Shown piece after piece: positions 61,759 to 64,000 of a DNA stretch of 64,000 bases; position 1 is the first letter of the stretch; each line of letters starts with the position of its first letter. The stretch is from Nocardioides sp. CFH 31398. Its GTDB lineage: Bacteria; Actinomycetota; Actinomycetes; Propionibacteriales; Nocardioidaceae. The position numbers and the translations under genes are program-made. Where the stretch lies: positions 124,001 through 188,000 of the forward strand of contig NZ_JAKUHT010000001.1 of assembly GCF_022436705.1 (NCBI RefSeq), given 5' to 3'. Below the pieces are notes generated by a model. The model was not told the origin of the DNA. It made no database searches and was given only the letters and a program-made list of their open reading frames with translations.

Positions 61759-62402
61759 GCGACGAGGAGCCCACCCGGGCGGGCTGGTCGAGCCCCAGCG
61801 GCGGCCAGCAGCCGCCGGCCCCGCCGCAGCAGCCGCCGTACGGCCAGCAGCCCGCGTACGGGCAGCCGCCGTACGGCCAGCAGCCCGCCTACGCCCAGCA
61901 GCCGGCGTACGCCTACGGGCCGACCTCGGCCGCGGACGTGCGGCGACCCCTGACGGTGTCGGTCGCCGGATGGCTGGGGATCGTGTCCTCCGGCGGCTGG
62001 ATGCTGCTCGGCGTCATGGTGACGTCGTTCGCCCTCGCCGGCTACGACGACTTCGTCGACGGCCTGGACTCCGACACCGGCGGCGCGGTCGTCGTGGGGG
62101 CGTTCGTCCTCATGGTCACGCTCGGCGCGGTCGGCGTGCTCGGCGGCGTCCTCACGCTGCGCCGCAGCGTCGCGGGTCGCGTCCTGCTGACCGTCATGTC
62201 CAGCCTGGCCGCGGTGTTCTGGCTCTTCACGATCACCGCGATCGTGACCGTCGTGCCGCTCGTGGCGTCCGTCGCGACGGTCGTGCTGCTGTACGTCGGG
62301 GGCGCGAACGACTGGTTCGCCCGCCGCCTCCCGGCGAACGCCGGCACGGCGCCGGGACCGTACGGCGGACCGCCGTACGGCGGCCCGCCCCAGCGCTGGT
62401 GA
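61755..62402 (+). CDS. Membrane protein with YGQQPAY-repeat N-terminus
   Basis: A 215-aa protein: a Pro/Gln/Tyr-rich cytoplasmic head (residues 17-55) with an 11-residue repeat QPPYGQQPAYG/A, then four transmembrane helices (about 70-195) and a short PYGG-rich tail. Proline/glutamine/tyrosine heads of this type are frequent in actinobacterial membrane proteins and may bind partners or phase-separate (inference). It overlaps both neighbours by 4 bp and belongs with them in one operon. Confidence 0.75.
   Translation: MSDEEPTRAGWSSPSGGQQPPAPPQQPPYGQQPAYGQPPYGQQPAYAQQPAYAYGPTSAADVRRPLTVSVAGWLGIVSSGGWMLLGVMVTSFALAGYDDFVDGLDSDTGGAVVVGAFVLMVTLGAVGVLGGVLTLRRSVAGRVLLTVMSSLAAVFWLFTITAIVTVVPLVASVATVVLLYVGGANDWFARRLPANAGTAPGPYGGPPYGGPPQRW
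61830..61888 (+). repeat. 26-nt perfect direct repeat with 33-nt period
   Basis: The same 26 bases occur at 61830-61855 and 61863-61888, encoding the 11-residue QPPYGQQPAY units. Since they match at the DNA level, the duplication is recent or is kept identical by slippage. Confidence 0.85.
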
Positions 62403-62920
62403 CGACACCCGGCCCGCCCTGGCCGGTGCCGCGGTCGGTGCCCGCGCGTCCGGGGGCCGTGACGACCGCGGGCGTCCTCACGATGCTGTTCGGGATCTTC
62501 GGGGTGCTCGCGTCCTTCGTGGTCGGCGGCCTCGTCGCCGTCCTCGGCCTCGTGATCGACGCCCTCGCCGGCAGCACCGGCGACGGCCCGCCGGAGCAGG
62601 GCGTGACCCCCGTGCTGGTGGTCGCGGCCGTGGTCGTCGTCGCGGTGGGCGTGCTCCTCAGCGGCCTGCACGTGCTGCTCGGCGTCCGCGTGATGCGGGG
62701 CGGGGCCGTCGCGCGGGTCGTCCTCACGATCTGGGACGCGCTGCTCGCCCTGGCCGGGGTCGCGGTGGTGGTCCTGACGCTGGTGGCCGCGCTGGACGGC
62801 GGCGGATCGGTGGAGCTGGTGGTGCTGCCTCTGCTCGGCGCCGCGGTGCCCGTCGCCGTGGTGGTGTGCCTCTGGGTGCCCGCCGCGAGCGCCTGGTTCG
62901 CCGCGGGGCTCAGGCCGTGA
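62399..62920 (+). CDS. Four-helix membrane protein
   Basis: A 173-aa integral membrane protein with four hydrophobic helices and a short proline-rich N-terminus. GTG at 62399 overlaps the preceding stop (GTGA). The final LWVPAASAWFAAG parallels the VGGANDWF end of the gene before, so the three genes probably share origin. It overlaps the convergent aminotransferase by 11 bp at the 3' end. Function unknown. Confidence 0.72.
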   Translation: MTTPGPPWPVPRSVPARPGAVTTAGVLTMLFGIFGVLASFVVGGLVAVLGLVIDALAGSTGDGPPEQGVTPVLVVAAVVVVAVGVLLSGLHVLLGVRVMRGGAVARVVLTIWDALLALAGVAVVVLTLVAALDGGGSVELVVLPLLGAAVPVAVVVCLWVPAASAWFAAGLRP

Positions 62921-64000
62921 GGTCGGCCCGCGCGAGCCGCTCGAGGCCCTCCTCGATGACCGGGCGGTCCTTGGAGAAGGTCCACCGGACGAGCGTGCGG
63001 CCCCCACCGGGGGCGTCGGGCCGGTCGTAGAAGATCGGCAGCGGGATCGCCACCACGCCGGCCCGCTCGGGCAGCGCGGCGCAGAAGGTGTCGGCGTCGT
63101 CCCAGCCCAGGGGAGCGACGTCGGTGAGCTCGAAGTACGTCCCCTCGGCGGGTCGCGCGGGCAGCCCCACGGCGGCGAGACCCTCCACCAGCAGGTCGCG
63201 GCGCGAGGCGAGGTCCGCGGCGAGCGCCTTCGGCCAGTGGTCGTGGGAGTCCAGCGCGACGGCGACCGCCGGCTGCAGCGGCGCCCCCGAGGTGAAGGTC
63301 AGCCACTGCTTGGCGTCGAGCACCGCCCGCACCAGGGGGGCGGGGCCGGTCGCCCACCCGACCTTCCAGCCGGTCAGCGACCACGACTTCCCGACGCTGG
63401 ACAGCGTCAACGTCCGCTCCGCCATGCCGGGCAGGGTCGAGATCGGGACGTGCTCGTGGTGGTCGAAGACCAGGTGCTCGTAGACCTCGTCGGCGATGAC
63501 GAGGACGTCGTGGCGACGCGCCAGCGTCGCGATCGCCTCCAGCTCGGTGCGGGTCAGCACCGTCCCGGTCGGGTTGTGCGGCGAGTTCAGCAGGATCGCC
63601 CGGGTGCCGTCGCCGACCGCCGCCTCGAGCTCGGCGACGTCGAGCCGGAAGTCCGGGGCCCGGAGGGCGACGGGGCGGCGCACGGCGCCGGCCATCTGGA
63701 GCATCGCGGGGTAGGAGTCGTAGAACGGCTCGACGACGACGACCTCGTCACCGGGCTCGACGAGCCCGAGGACCGCGGCCGCCACGCCCTCGGTGACCCC
63801 CGTGGTCACCACGACCTCGGTGTCGGGGTCGAGCTCGATGCCGTAGTGGCGGTGCTGGTGGGCCGCGACGGCCTGCCGGAGCGCCGGGAGGCCGATGCCG
63901 GGCGCGTACTGGTTCGCGCCGGTCCGCAGCGCCTCGACCGCGGCCTCGCGGACCTCCGCGGGCCCGTCGGCGTCGGGGAACCCCTGCCCCAGGTTGACCG
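62910..64000 (-). CDS. PLP-dependent aminotransferase class I/II (5' end beyond window)
   Basis: Fold-type I aminotransferase; 363 codons are visible and the start lies outside the window. NSPHNPTGTV, ADEVYEHL and the PLP-lysine site SVGKSWSLTGWKVGW are all present, the last in the pattern of kynurenine/methionine (KAT/YbdL-like) and DapC-like aminotransferases. The beginning of the visible part, NLGQGFPDADGP, is close to the true N-terminus. A cytoplasmic enzyme; substrate uncertain between succinyl-diaminopimelate and aromatic or sulfur amino acids. Confidence 0.92.
   Translation of the reverse strand, partial: VNLGQGFPDADGPAEVREAAVEALRTGANQYAPGIGLPALRQAVAAHQHRHYGIELDPDTEVVVTTGVTEGVAAAVLGLVEPGDEVVVVEPFYDSYPAMLQMAGAVRRPVALRAPDFRLDVAELEAAVGDGTRAILLNSPHNPTGTVLTRTELEAIATLARRHDVLVIADEVYEHLVFDHHEHVPISTLPGMAERTLTLSSVGKSWSLTGWKVGWATGPAPLVRAVLDAKQWLTFTSGAPLQPAVAVALDSHDHWPKALAADLASRRDLLVEGLAAVGLPARPAEGTYFELTDVAPLGWDDADTFCAALPERAGVVAIPLPIFYDRPDAPGGGRTLVRWTFSKDRPVIEEGLERLARADLTA

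Noticed and set aside
1-64000. tRNA, rRNA or riboswitch genes
   Set aside because: No TPsiC-loop-like sequence or rRNA motif was noticed when reading the intergenic stretches; all are short.

Overview
The window is very GC-rich (roughly 70-75 %), densely coding DNA with many GTG/TTG starts, 4-bp ATGA/GTGA gene overlaps and several apparently leaderless promoters (TAnnnT placed 6-7 nt before the start codon). The dnaK-grpE-dnaJ-hspR operon with HAIR-type operators, the DUF222/HNH (13E12-type) gene, an LPxTG surface protein, DUF6412 next to a YidC homologue and triple AIM24 genes point to an Actinomycetota genome. Overall gene content looks most like Nocardioides or a relative in the Nocardioidaceae; that family-level placement is inference. 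No rRNA, tRNA, CRISPR, phage or insertion sequence was seen, and no stretch above about 300 bases lacks a gene.

Layout. 1-7.9 kb: a Liv-type (branched-chain amino acid family) ABC importer translationally coupled to a Gfo/Idh/MocA oxidoreductase, a DUF993 aldolase-like protein and a TIM-barrel sugar isomerase/epimerase. This looks like one uptake-and-catabolism operon for an unknown polyol, cyclitol or keto-sugar. 7.9-11 kb: two secreted proteins, one a PQQ-type sugar dehydrogenase fused to a LamG domain, ending in a strong terminator. 11-15.8 kb: small unknowns, then a minus-strand run of CDF transporter, GAP-family membrane protein, rhodanese and aldo/keto reductase. 16-20.2 kb: the heat-shock operon; its partner clpB lies at 57.9 kb with a similar HAIR element, so both probably answer to the HspR encoded at 19.7 kb.

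20.3-26.7 kb: serine hydrolase, alpha/beta hydrolase, homogentisate dioxygenase, SDR, and two paralogues of an unrecognised family (LWWxHHRM N-terminus) 2.4 kb apart. 26.7-31 kb: a sulfonate/nitrate-type ABC importer divergent from a TauE/SafE exporter plus MarR gene. 30.9-32 kb: DUF6412 and a YidC-type insertase. 32-36.4 kb: secreted nuclease/phosphatase-fold protein, cytochrome P450, VOC protein, and a molybdopterin/flavin oxidoreductase pair. 36.5-40.7 kb: a flavin monooxygenase and a medium-chain dehydrogenase divergent from a GAF-domain regulator; the intergenic region holds a perfect 16-bp palindrome flanked by two CRP/GlxR-like sites. 40.8-47.4 kb: a large secreted hydrolase, then an IclR regulator divergent from an MHS-family transporter and an arylsulfatase, which suggests use of an aryl sulfate.

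47.4-53.4 kb: lipoprotein metalloprotease, NmrA-type reductase divergent from a TetR regulator, three AIM24 genes, a YCII protein, a cysteine-free S18 ribosomal protein with a Zur-like palindrome, and a two-gene immunity-like pair. 53.5-64 kb: HNH/DUF222 protein with a LexA-like box over its start, GNAT protein, LPNTG-anchored protein, gamma-carbonic anhydrase, clpB, three tandem membrane proteins with proline-rich parts, and a PLP aminotransferase running off the end.

The parts least explained by known systems are the Liv-transporter/keto-sugar operon, the LWWxHHRM paralogue pair, the AIM24 triplet, and the divergent monooxygenase control region. No clear defence or mobile system was identified. 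All operator and promoter calls rest on motif reading by eye.
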